DNA of 64,000 bases from Amaurobius ferox (Eukaryota > Arthropoda > Arachnida > Araneae > Amaurobiidae), in assembly GCA_951213105.1 (NCBI GenBank), contig OX578134.1, forward strand, positions 137,445,793-137,509,792, read 5' to 3'. Below the pieces are notes generated by a model. The model searched no databases. It was not told where the DNA came from and saw only the letters and a list, made by a program, of their open reading frames with translations. Both the position numbers and the translations under genes were made by a program. Within the stretch, counting starts at the first letter, position 1. Each line of letters opens with the position of its first letter. Below are positions 36,101 through 47,007 of the stretch, piece by piece.

Positions 36101-36644
36101 TGGATGCAATGAATGGCTGAGATCTTCCTAACACAGAAATTGGAATTTTTTCAGCCCTCCTACCAGAAACTGTTTTACAATCACTGAACTGTTTTGAAAT
36201 TATTGTTCCAGCAGAAGAGTACAGATACGATAAAATACAGAAATTTTTACATATGATTATTTTCTTGTCATATCGGAAGCAGGAAGATTTTCTGGTGGTG
36301 GGACGACGAGATTAAAAATAATATATTTTACACCTTCTCCTTTATATATAACCTGTTTACTTCTGTGTTTAGATACATCTTCGAATTTCGATAACAGCCC
36401 CTCCGGCTGCACATTAAGGTGCACTTTTAGCCTTATAGTGAGCGATGCGGTATCGACACAGGATAACACCCCCCTGAAAATTTGACAATATTTCATATTC
36501 CATAAATATTCCCTTTGTAACTTCTTTCCTTTGAGTTTTCTCTTCAATTTAATACAACCCCTTTATGACAGTGACAGAAATGATGAATATATTTTTATGG
36601 ATTCACACCAATGAGAAATGTATAATTTTTAGGGTAGTTTAGGT
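33171..36644. other. intergenic, no gene recognised
   Basis: AT-rich. The sequence 34365-34490 (gaggtccaagttgagatc, ggcccacgggctcgagcc) and 35260-35415 (gggcccgtccgcg, gacccgtgtagacctct) may be the two ends of one old element of about 1.05 kb, with weak mirrored agaggtc termini. A 96-codon frame at 36547-36257 (minus) shows no known family. Confidence 0.35.
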
Positions 36645-37348
36645 CAGTGTTTCTCAATCGCCGGGCAGCGGCTTTGTATACCGGGACCTAGCATCAATTC
36701 GTGAGAGATTCTCTTGGAATTTGTCGTTTTAGTTAACAAAGCATTTTTTATAAATAAAAATTTTATAATGGAAATATTCTAAGGAGAATAATATTCGTAA
36801 ATGTGTCCCAAAGCTTAGAACCGGAACGCCAAATAACGCCTGTGTAGCAATGTCAGGGATCAAGCTGCATTTTCATTTTAATATCAACAAAGGACTGCTC
36901 AGCTGATTCCTATGGTGAATTACAATGGATAAATATTTTTATTAATGCTGTTTCATTTCAAACCAACACCGATAAGATTAATTTCATAGTTCAATACCCT
37001 ATTTTATACTGAATAATATAAGTTTTGGTGATCAGAATGGGATATATCAATGAAAATCAGCATAAATTAATGATGTAAGTACAATATGCTACAAAATTTC
37101 ATTTGTCCAGTGATTGATAACTTACTTAAATGCAATTTTATATTTGTCAACATGCCACACCGAATACATCAATGCACTAATATGCTTTATGATTATGCCA
37201 GGATTAATTATTAATACTTATGTTAGTTCAGCGTATGAACTTAAAAAAATGTAGAGAGATATTTATGAGTATATTGTTGGGAACGGGTCCTCGTCTTATA
37301 TAAAAAGTATTTACCGGGCTGCGGTCTCACAAAGGTCGAGAAGTACTG
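36645..37348. mobile_element. hAT-like non-autonomous element
   Basis: The left end cagtgtttctcaatcgccgg (36645) and the reversed right end cagtacttctcgaccttt (37348) have the cagtg-ttctc-a-c form typical of hAT MITEs. Both carry a nearby gccgggcagcgg / gaccgcagcccgg block. The flanks gtttaggt and gtctagag match at 5 of 8. There is no transposase. 704 bp. Confidence 0.65.
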
Positions 37349-38689
37349 GTCTAGAGAGGTTCTGTTGGGTACTTAGGGTTGAGTGGGATGCATTCGTCTA
37401 TATCTTGTCTACTCGTAGTCTGCACAGTCTCATTCCTGGGGTTGATACTCGACTTGCGGGTGTCAGGTCGGACCTGACTTTTTTTGGCGGTTTTATATTG
37501 GACCGATATCGGGCTTAATTAAAAAAAAATTCGTTACTTATGAGCTGGAGTATTCAATTGATATATTGATGGACGAATATCTTATGATTTTTTGATAGAA
37601 TTAAAAACAAGCAATATATAGTGTTTGGCATGTGTTACCGTTCTGTAAATGATGCCATTTGCTTCAAAATACAACATTACATATAGAATAACTATACTAC
37701 TTGTGAAATCAGAAATAGATTTCATATTTGATGAGGCACTTTTATGTATGAATTTATGGTGGCCAAAACGGCGGACAAAGCTTGTAGTCTGGCTGTCACT
37801 GAATTTTATCACGACGTGAACCTAAAGGTCAGAAAACCATAAATTTAGGGGGCTATAACAGAGCGGCTGAGCTGGGCCTTACGAGATGTGGAATGGTGCC
37901 ATTGGGTAAAGGAGCCCCCCCTCCCCAACGAGGGATCCACAGCCTGTGACCCGAGAACGAGAGCAGACAATAATTGAATTTTGACTTAGGAGCATACCAG
38001 CAGACAACGATGGAGATTTGACTTAAGCATACTAAAAGACAATCATGACTTTTTGACTTAAGAGCAGACTAGAAAAGAAATAAGGAAGACATGACTTAAA
38101 GAATTGTGCAAATGTTCCCAAAATACTGGCTAGATCTATATAATGTGTGAGTGCAATCAGATGTATGAGAAGGAGCCGCATACCAAAGAGTTACGGCGGT
38201 GCAATAACTGATGCAAGCATTTGATATGTGATCAAAGCCAAAGACGAATTGTAAGGTATGTGCTCATTAACAATCACAGGTCATAGACAAATGATAGTAA
38301 TTTTAATAATTCTGGTCGCATATGTCCCCTCCGCCGCAATAATTAATGAGAATAATTGTTGTTAAGCATATAATTAATAATATGAATAATGGGTGTAATT
38401 AAATAATTTAGCTTTGATGTTGTTAATAAATGTTTATTGTTAAAGTTTTAATGGTGTGATCAATTTAGCATTTTATTAATTAATTAGTCCTTTACAGGAC
38501 TCACACGAAAGGAAAATAATTGGAGGGTTTTATATAGCGGCACAACTAGCAATGTACGATTAAATACTAAATCCACTATGTATGAATTAACGGCCATGTC
38601 ATTTTAATGAATTTAATAAATAAAAGTTGACTTAAGTTTCTTTTGAGTCCCACACTACTAAGAGTGGTAATACGTCATAACTATAAAAT
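37349..38689. other. intergenic, repeat-like, no gene
   Basis: The sequence 37840-38110 has locally higher GC (gagcggctgagctgggcc) with three phrases of the form gac-ttttgacttaa-agcag. It may be retroelement leader sequence for the gypsy fragment downstream, but I cannot show it. Confidence 0.3.
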
Positions 38690-38968
38690 GATTAAGTAAT
38701 AAATTAAAGACAAATCTTTAGATTTAAAAAAACTCATTTAATAAACCTCCTACAGGCGTATACATAAAATTAAAATTAAAAGCCAGAGCGTTTTCGGGTA
38801 TCTTTATACCCTTCCTCAGTGGCATTCATTTAATGCCACTGAGGAAGGGTATAAAGATGCCCAAAATAGCTCTGGCTTCTAATTTTAATTTTTATATATA
38901 CGTCTGTAGGAGGTTTATTAAATGATTTTTTAAAATCTAAAGATTTGTCTTTAATTTATTACTTAATC
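38690..38968. repeat. near-perfect 279-bp palindrome (foldback MITE)
   Basis: The arms are 38690-38826 and 38832-38968 with a 5-base loop. Matching words include attaagtaataaattaaaga at the outside, acctcctacag in the middle and cccttcctcagtggcatt at the centre. There are few mismatches. There is no ORF. It lies just upstream of the gypsy fragment. Confidence 0.92.
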
Positions 38969-39019
38969 GTAGAATAACTATTTCCATAAAATTTTTTTAA
39001 TAACATTATAAGACAGAAG

Positions 39020-39600
39020 TTATAGAAAGAAATTATAGAGTTTATAACCGGCCAAGGACACTGGCAGTTTAAAGTGATGCCTTTTTGGACTTGTAATACA
39101 CCTCAACATTTATTTGATCGTCTAATGGAGACAGGGTTGAAAGGACTCCCCTGTGAATCCCGCCTCGCCTATTTGGACGATATAACTATTGTTGGACACT
39201 TATTTGGCGAGCACCTACAAAACCTTAGGCGGGTTCTTGAAAAATTGAACTGTGCCAATGTAAAGTTAAATCCTTCAAAATGCAACCTAATTCAGAAAGA
39301 AATAGCATATTTGGGGCATATCATCTCTGAAAAGGGCGTAACGGCCGATCTTGGCAAAATCAGTGCTGTCAAAGAATGATGAAAACCGCAGGAAGTTCAT
39401 CAGCTAAGGAGTTTACTTGGTCTGTGTACCTATTACCGTCGGTTTGTAAAGAGCTTCTCAAACATTGCCAGACCCTTGTACCGGTTATCGGAAGGGGACA
39501 AGATATTTGAATGGACGGCAGAATGTGAAGACGCCTTCAATCGAATTCTGGAAATTCTAGTCTCAGATCACACTACTGACACCAATTTCTTACGACGTAT
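39020..39600 (+). pseudogene. Ty3/gypsy retrotransposon RT fragment
   Basis: The frame reads FITGQGHWQFKVMPFW, then a YLDD box in LAYLDDITIVGHLF, KLNPSKCNLIQKEIAYLGHI, a stop at 39379, and then, in the same frame, SLLGLCTYYRRFVKSFSN and FEWTAECEDAFNRI. These are RT domain blocks and the start of the RNase H region. The usual FGLCN is FWTCN here. The gag, protease, integrase and LTRs are absent. Confidence 0.9.
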
Positions 39601-39633
39601 TTTCTCGAATCGTGGGTGTACTCTTAAGAAAAT

Positions 39634-40115
39634 GAGTCCAAATTTCTGGATAACTAACACTTTTTTTTAAAAGCACTAATAAGCGTAAACACGAACAATA
39701 TACAGCGAATAGCTCAGTAACTATCTTACAAGATCACTAAACAATTGTCTGATACAATAAAACAGCAGTTAAATGTTCAGCTACTTCACAGAACAGCTGA
39801 TATTATTCGCAAAACACTGACGTAACTTACAATTCAGCTTAGTTCGTATCAAGTCAACTGCCTTCCAACTGAGCGATAATTCCTTTTATATACGCTCCAT
39901 AGAAACTTCCATATGGGGCTCGTATCTTCCAGAATATTTGTTACTTCGAGAACGTTCTATTGCATTCGAAAACTAGTTAAAACTCGCCAAGTTGGCGATA
40001 AATTTCAATTTTGTGATGCTGTAAGACAGTTATTGTGATATAGCTGTATATTATTCCTATTAACATTTATTGATGCTGTTAAATAACAGCACTAGTTATC
40101 CAGAAATTCAGACAC
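39634..40115. mobile_element. inverted-repeat element (482 bp) cutting the gypsy fragment
   Basis: The left end gagtccaaatttctggataa (39634) and the reversed right end gtgtctgaatttctggataa (40115) are about 80% alike over 27 bases. There is no ORF. Superfamily and TSD are not clear. Confidence 0.65.
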
Positions 40116-40194
40116 ATTTTTACTTTCGTTACTATACTTGGTAATGTAGTACATTGGAATTGTGTCAAGATAACTCTTAACTCTAATTTTCGAT

Positions 40195-40660
40195 GGATAT
40201 GATATACACGTTTCGAGCACTCTAGAATCCGAAAATATTATTTTTAGCGTGACGTCTGTATGAGTGTGTCTGTCTGAGCAATATATTTATCCACTGTAGT
40301 TGAAAAACAAATTGATCAAAATTTGGTAGAAAAGTAACTTGTGAATTACCCTGGCGCTTATTAGAATTTGGTACGATTTGAGAAAAAAAGAATATGCCTT
40401 TTTCTGCGAAATGGTCCTTATAAAAAGTATGTATCCATTCTAGTTGTAAAACGAATTGACCAAATTTCCTAAAATTAGGTAGATAAGTCACCTGTGGGAT
40501 ACCCTGATGCTAATTAGATTTTGGTACAATTCGGAAAGAAAGAACCTACCTCTTTTGCGCAATGGCTCTCAAAATTTGCCAAAATTTAAAATAAAAGACT
40601 AGATATGCTCAAATGTATCAATTATATGCTTGTCTTATACATGATTTTTGACAACGAATA
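40195..40660 (+). repeat. dispersed repeat family B, copy 2
   Basis: Same ordered phrases as 28130-28740: acgtttcgagcactctagaa, gtgacgtctgtatgag, aaattgatcaaaatttgg, cttattagaatttggtacg, and a second unit from 40440. Confidence 0.7.
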
Positions 40661-40721
40661 AAGTAAGATCAACTGCATAATACTAGGACTAACCACTCTC
40701 GAGATGTTTTAGTTTTTACTT

Positions 40722-41650
40722 TCCTTATATACATAATGTATAAGGAAAGTATTGTGACGGGGTCGAAAATTCGAATTCGAGTTTTCGACGGGAGAGCACG
40801 TTTCAAGCATCCCTGATCACGAATCGAACATTTTTGAAGTGATGTCTGTATGTGTGTGTGTGTGAAAGTATGTGTGTGTATGTTTGTGTGTGTGTGAAAG
40901 TATGTGTGTGTGTGTGTGTCAGTGAGTCTGTGGAGACGATAACTGACGAACGAATGGACCGATTTGAACGAAATGTCGTACAAAAATCACAATCCGTAAA
41001 CACTGGAAGCCTATTGTTTTTATACGCAATCGAGTGTTCAAAACCCTCCTAAATTTTCGAGTGAAATTTTGAAAAAATCGTCAAAAAATCAAAACCTCTA
41101 AAAAAGTTACGCAAATAGACAGTTCTTATGTAATGTTTCATTAGAAAACGATTGACATAAATTTTAGAACGCTAATATGAACCGTTCTTGAGATATTGCG
41201 CAATTTTCAAAAAAATTATCTAAATGTCATATAAAATAAAAAAAAATATTTCCTATTGAGGAACATGTTCACTTTTCATATGTAATACCATGCGATAAAT
41301 TGGGTGATATCATTCTCGTGGATCTAGCTCGTTCCATTCATGAAAAAGATACTTTGAGTAATACTTTTGTATTTGAACGCCAATAGTCATTTATCTGCTG
41401 TAAAAATAACTTATTTCTTCGTCCATAACGCTTGGCGAGATTTTGGTGGCGAATTTGGTGGAATGTCGCCAACTTGGCGACTTTTGAAATATTGCCAAAT
41501 TAACGAAAATCTCTCCAAATGGATAAAAATGACGCTAAATCAATGACGACTCATTGATGGTGACGACATGGAAAATAACGACTTATTGACGAAAATTCAA
41601 TATCTTGAAAAGATTATAAATAACTACTTACGAAAACTACTACTACTATA
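40722..41650 (-). repeat. dispersed repeat family A, copy 3, with palindromic terminus and (TG)n
   Basis: The left end 40722-40753 is a palindrome, actttccttatatacat followed by aatgtataaggaaagt. Then come cgaattcgagttttcgacgg, a tgtgtgtg tract (40853-40918) and, further in, the same blocks as 5128-6645 in reverse (ttggcgaatttggtggaatg, gccaacttggcgac). Confidence 0.75.
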
Positions 41651-43139
41651 CGAAAATATCATCGTAACAACGGATATTGAGGAATTATAGTAGTGATTGT
41701 GAATTCGAATTAAAAGAAAAAGAGAAGAACACCGTAAAGATAAGGAAATATATTTCGAAATACTCGCTTCGGGTAGACTAATAAATAATGAAATAGGAAA
41801 AAAATAATGTTTGTCGAAAAAGTCATATGTTATTCATACCAGACTTTAAATTTTGTCGAAATAATTGGCAAATATATGTGTCATCACTAACTCGCCAAAT
41901 GAAGAATGGAATTATTATTGAAAAATCCATAAATTCGTTTGATTTTTAAATAAAGTCATTTTATATGCAATTTTGCGTCATTTCTATTAATAAACATAAA
42001 AATCTAGCGACAAACAAATTTGAAATTGTAGAGAGAATTATGAGTTAGCCACATTTTAAATATTCATTTCAAATTTAACTTACGCTGATAAAAATTGCAC
42101 ACAATACATTGAAAAAATATTTTATTAAAATTATTTTAAAAATACAGTGTTAAATTTTCTGCTGTAAGTCACTGCCAAACAACATCATAGTTTAAAACAA
42201 ACAGTTTGAAACAATTTATAAAATGCAGAAGTTAAAGTCATGTTCTTGCTACAGGAAAATATTACCGTAAAGAACCCAAATTAAAATGACTAGACAATGT
42301 AAAATCCCCAGAAGAACATAGTAATTGTTCAGATCAGTATAAAAAAAATTTGGAAAAAGAATGCATGAAATTTTAAACATCAGTAAACATGGAAGAAAAT
42401 AGCACAATATTAATATTTTGGGAAAATAATTTAAAAGACAGTTTTACTCGATAATTAAAAGCTGCATCATAAAATTTTTAATTAAGTTAAAGTAAAAAAA
42501 CAAGTTAAAAAATCGTAGAATTACTATTCCATGTACAAGATTATACTAACTTGTAATTGAAATGCAAATAGAACAGCAAGGTGAATAAATTATTTTACGA
42601 CATTTTAAAACATTTCATAGTAATTAAAAATGCGCTGTTTTTTATAGTTTCCTAAATATTGATAATTTATTTTACATGCTTCAATCGAAATTTAAAGTTT
42701 AGTAGCAAAATTAAAAATAAAATAAAAATATTGGATTTTTTTTATTTGAGAAAAAAAAAATGTGGACGATGAAACTTTGTCCCGGAGCTGTGACTCATGA
42801 GTTTTGTAGCAATGGATATTGCATGAATTAAATTCTCAAGGTTTGATATAGAGACCAGAGATAAAAGATCAGACAACTTTTAGAATTAATATATTTAAAC
42901 AATATTAATACAAATGTAATACAACAATACACACATCAGATGTGTTGCATGCTTATTTTTTACATCTATAGCTGCCATGTATACAACACATCTGATTCAT
43001 TGCCATTAATAATAAAAAGTTTTTATTGCATTATTTTACATAAAACAGAGCTGTGAATAAAGTGACACAGATATTTATATTTGATGACATATTCTATTTC
43101 AAATTGTTTATGAATTTGTTATAAACACTGTCTATAGAA

Positions 43140-43178
<39 letters not shown>

Positions 43179-44324
43179 ACATCAGATGTGTTGTATACAT
43201 GGCATATATATATATATATGAAATGGTAAAATATTTACTGAAACGCAACTAAGAAATTCATATTGTAATTTATAATTTAACAATTACAAAACTAATTACT
43301 CAGCTGAAAAATACTCTTTATGAATAAAATTATGTTTCTATTTGAATTTTTGATACATATATTTCACAATAATGATATTGTATTTTAACTAAAATTATCA
43401 GAAGTTGCTTAGGGAAAATTATTTTTTTTTACAAAAGCACAGGAAAGGACACATGAAAGCACATTTTAAGTATCTAGTGAAGATATGGTTTCAAACGTTT
43501 CTTTTAATTCCTATGTATCATAATGCATAATTAATACCTGACATAAGAGGTTAGTTTAGCACAGCCTGCACCTCGTTTAGTCTTCCAATGCCTTAACACT
43601 GTTATTCAGTTCAGCGAACTCCCTGTTGCCAATTTGTCCTTACAGATCCTCTGCCAAACAAAAATCTGTCGATAAGATTCGTTGTCATTTAATCTATGCA
43701 AATTTTAAGGCAATTGGGCATCTCTAAGAGAAAATAGAATATTTAAATTTGCTGAAACTTTACAGGAATTATTTCAGCTATTAGAAGATACATGAAATGA
43801 ATTGAGTTCATGGATTGCTGTTAAAATGATTTTTAAAGAAAGTAATTGTTTTATCCTTAAGAACTCGAATTAAAAAAAAATGTATTACAGTTTTTGAATG
43901 CGAAATTTAAATTTATCTATATTACTCTTTTTTTAATGCCAATTGATTTCGAATTAATATTAATTAACTTGCATAAAATAACATAAAGTCATACAACGAA
44001 TATTATCAAGAGAAATCTTAAACAGCAATTTTGTGCCAAGTGTACTCAGAACGTTTTTATCACAAAAGAACAAGTTTTTCAACACATATGCTTAAAATTT
44101 TAATGGTATTCAAAATTTAAAAAAACTTATTTTTTACAAAATTTGTAATAATTATAATAAATAATGTAATATATTTAGCTGTATATATCTGGAACTCATT
44201 CATTGTACAACTGGCACTGTTTGGAATACATTGTTTATAATCACACATTGTTATCTTAAAGCAGTTTGCATTTTTTGCTTTACCGATAGGTGCAGTTCAT
44301 TAATAAATCTTTTATATCTTGGCT
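41651..44324. other. intergenic and probable 3' UTR of the ZP-N gene
   Basis: Very AT-rich. The 3' UTR of the minus-strand ZP-N gene presumably occupies the right-hand part. No gene. It holds the (TA)n tract and mirrored acacatcagatgtgt words described separately. Confidence 0.45.
42925..43220. repeat. (TA)n tract and mirrored acacatcagatgtgt words
   Basis: The word acacatcagatgtgt, itself a hairpin, occurs at 42931 and 43171. Ggcagctatagatg / gccatgtatacaacacatc at 42972-42996 is the inverse of gatgtgttgtatacatggca at 43180-43202. A (TA)n tract of about 35 bp begins at 43146. Confidence 0.6.
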
Positions 44325-47007
44325 TTATCTTTTCCAGTCCAGAACATCAGTCTCTGTAACAGATTTGATTTCTTCTCTCTCCCCAATGCTTGAGGCTCTA
44401 TCGATAGCTCTCATGATTGGAGAATCTATGATGATTTCCGATCTAGAAAATTTTCCATTTTGGCGAAGTTCGCGAACGACATTGTCCATTCGTCGCTCTG
44501 ATACAGAGGAGAATTCTGTTGAAGTCTGTCGTAAGTCAGGTAGTGACAAAGTAGGAACGTCCTCAAAGTACTCGGTAGATGATCGTTCTAAAAACCGAGG
44601 TCTGGCAGGTTTTGAGTTGTTGAAAGATGTTGGCAAAGGTTCCCGACGAGGAAGGTCGTCATCACCGAAATCTCTGCGGGAAGATTCTCTAAGATAAGAA
44701 TCGTGAGATTGGACGAATTCGGCGGCCGATTGTTCAACATAATAGTGAGACTGCTGCTGAACGTCCCTGTAATTTGGTGAATGTTCAGCTACAATGGTTG
44801 GCACTTCTTCAAGGAACTCTGAGGTGGATCTTTCCGCTAGACTTCGGGTTGTTTTGTAAGTGTACCCGGTATCGACGCTCCACAATGATTCACGATCTGC
44901 ATGGGCAAAATCAACATCGATCTCTGTCATAGATCTGAGATCGTAGTCTGGTACAGAACCAGACCTTGAAGTCCTTCTAGAACGAATGCTACCACAGATC
45001 GAAGGTGGTGCATCACGTGCTAGTGAAAACTCTGTAACAGGTGGCAATGAACTACGTCTATTTCGAGGTGGTTCAAATTCACTTTTTTTCTTGTAGCGTG
45101 GATTTCGAACATCAGCAGGTGGCTCTACTTGGGCTGGTGGATATCGATCATCTGGAGTACTCAAGGCTCTAATTATAACATTCCACGTTCTCGTGTCAAA
45201 CATTTTTTCGTACCTAGAGTCTTTAGTTATTCGAATGTATTCTTCAACTGTTGTAGCTTCTTGTACCAGGTATCGGAATGTTTCGTCTGTTGTTATGACA
45301 GTGCGCCATTTTTCTTTAATTTTAGGGGTTAGGCATTCCACACCTTCAACTGTTGGCGGTTCCAAAACTTTGTATATGATGCTTGTATAAGTTGGATGAG
45401 GTATAGTCTTTGTTACTTTATGCATAGTACTGTAAGGAGACGGGTATATTTTTGGAGTAGTGGGCCTAGAAGGTTCTGATGGATGGCGACGTCTTTGTGG
45501 TGGCAATTCAGTAGTAGTGCTTTCTGCATCTCGGAATTTTTCACTTACTTCAGAATATGCATCCCATCGTCGTTCAAACAATTTGTCATCAGTTTCATTG
45601 TAATCAGTAGGTGGCTGATTTGGATAATGCCTGATAGTAACATCCCAATTAGGTGGTGTTCCAGTAGAAGAGGGTGGCTCAGTCGATTGGGGAGGCGTTT
45701 TGACAAGTTGCGCTATTGTATCCTTAGTTGTTTTCGTTACAGTTTCGGTGGCACGGACTTCAGTCGTTGTTGTTAAATATACATCATCTATATTTTGAAC
45801 GACAATTTTGGGTTTTCTTGGAACCAGAGCTTTTGACACATGTGGTTCTATGCTCTCAACCTCAGATGGAGATTCATAAAGTTGAGGTGGCGGCGGAGGC
45901 GAAGCTTTGTGTTGCAGCGTTGTAGTTTTCCGCAGTTGTCTCAAATCATCTTCTATTTCTGTTGTGTTTCGAGTACTTACAAAATAATCACTTACTGTTG
46001 CTGTTTCTCGTTTTGGCTTTCTAGTGTACGGCATAACAGCAACTTCACTTTCGAGTTCGGAATGTGACCATATATCATTATCAGGAATGCTACCTTTCAA
46101 GGAAGGTGCGTATGATGATGGTGGCCTTGGTGCAACGACTGGAATGTCTTCTATAAATTCAGCTTGTGATCGATTGTCATTGTCTGGAATGCTACCGTAT
46201 AAGGAAGGTGCATAAGATGATGGTGGTTTTGGAGGGGCTTCTCTTAGATACGTTTGTGTATAATTAACAGGAGGATTTAATTCATGGGGAACGGACCGCA
46301 TTGCTGCGTATGTCTTTTGTAAATGTTCTCGATGCAACATGCCATCATCTCTTTCAGATATTGTTGTCAACATTTGCTCCCTAGCCACTTTGGTTTTCAA
46401 TTTCTTTTTCGGAGGTTCAACAGGCTTCAATATTTGCTGCACAGGAATAGATGATACACTGGCAGCTCTTTCTTGATCTTCTGGGTATCCCGAAACTATA
46501 CTACTTGCCTCATCTGGTATGAATGCTGTGTTTTCATACCTGAAGTGATCACCCCGCATAGTCGACATATCATTAATAATCATTCTGCGGCCATTATCCA
46601 TTTCCTCTACGTCAGAATTGACTGAAGATGGGGATTCACTTGGGTAGTCAGAAGGTATCGTATCGCTGTGGTCACCTGATCCATTCTGAGAGGATAACGA
46701 AGTAAGAAGTGCAGCTTCTGAGCCAGAAGTTGACTGGGCAATAGCTCTCGGTATACGAATAGGATCGAACATGGATAAAGTACCCATTGTGGATCCACTG
46801 AGCTTTGTGATTGCTGAGCCTGGCCCTGAAGACATTGCTTTTCTTTTTTTGATTACTTTAATATTCCTCTTCTTGAGACAATAATATGCTATGCCGATTC
46901 CTAATAGTAGAAGAGTCAGGAATAATAAAGCGCAAATGATGAGAAGCAATTCGACTTCGGAAAGCTTTGGTGGCACGATAGCTGGCACAGCTGCAGTTGG
47001 CAGAAGG
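44325..47007 (-). CDS. ZP-N gene, terminal exon: TM helix and long cytoplasmic tail
   Basis: Acceptor tgtatttatag, about 893 codons, stop TAA 44327-44325. After the linker PAIVPPKLSE comes the TM helix, then a basic stop-transfer stretch (KKRNIKVIKKRK). The tail has two direct copies of PPSSYAPSL-GSIPDND (46046-46233) and acidic motifs of the form S/T-x-E-F/Y-x-E-D/E-I/V-P (SQAEFIEDIP, STSEFLEEVP, STEYFEDVP). The central segment EKWRTVITTDETFRYLVQEA with VEEYIRITKDSRYEKMF looks folded rather than disordered. Several small frames on the opposite strand are shadows. Confidence 0.93.

Noticed and set aside
36257..36547. 96-codon gene
   Set aside because: No recognised domain, no splice or promoter support; sits in repeat-rich spacer.
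40669..41052. His/Thr-rich frames
   Set aside because: Frames through a (TG)n tract in repeat family A.
44290..44697. Open frame antisense to the ZP-N terminal exon (with several more to 46215)
   Set aside because: Shadow frames of a long, serine-rich coding exon; the minus-strand reading is clearly the real one.
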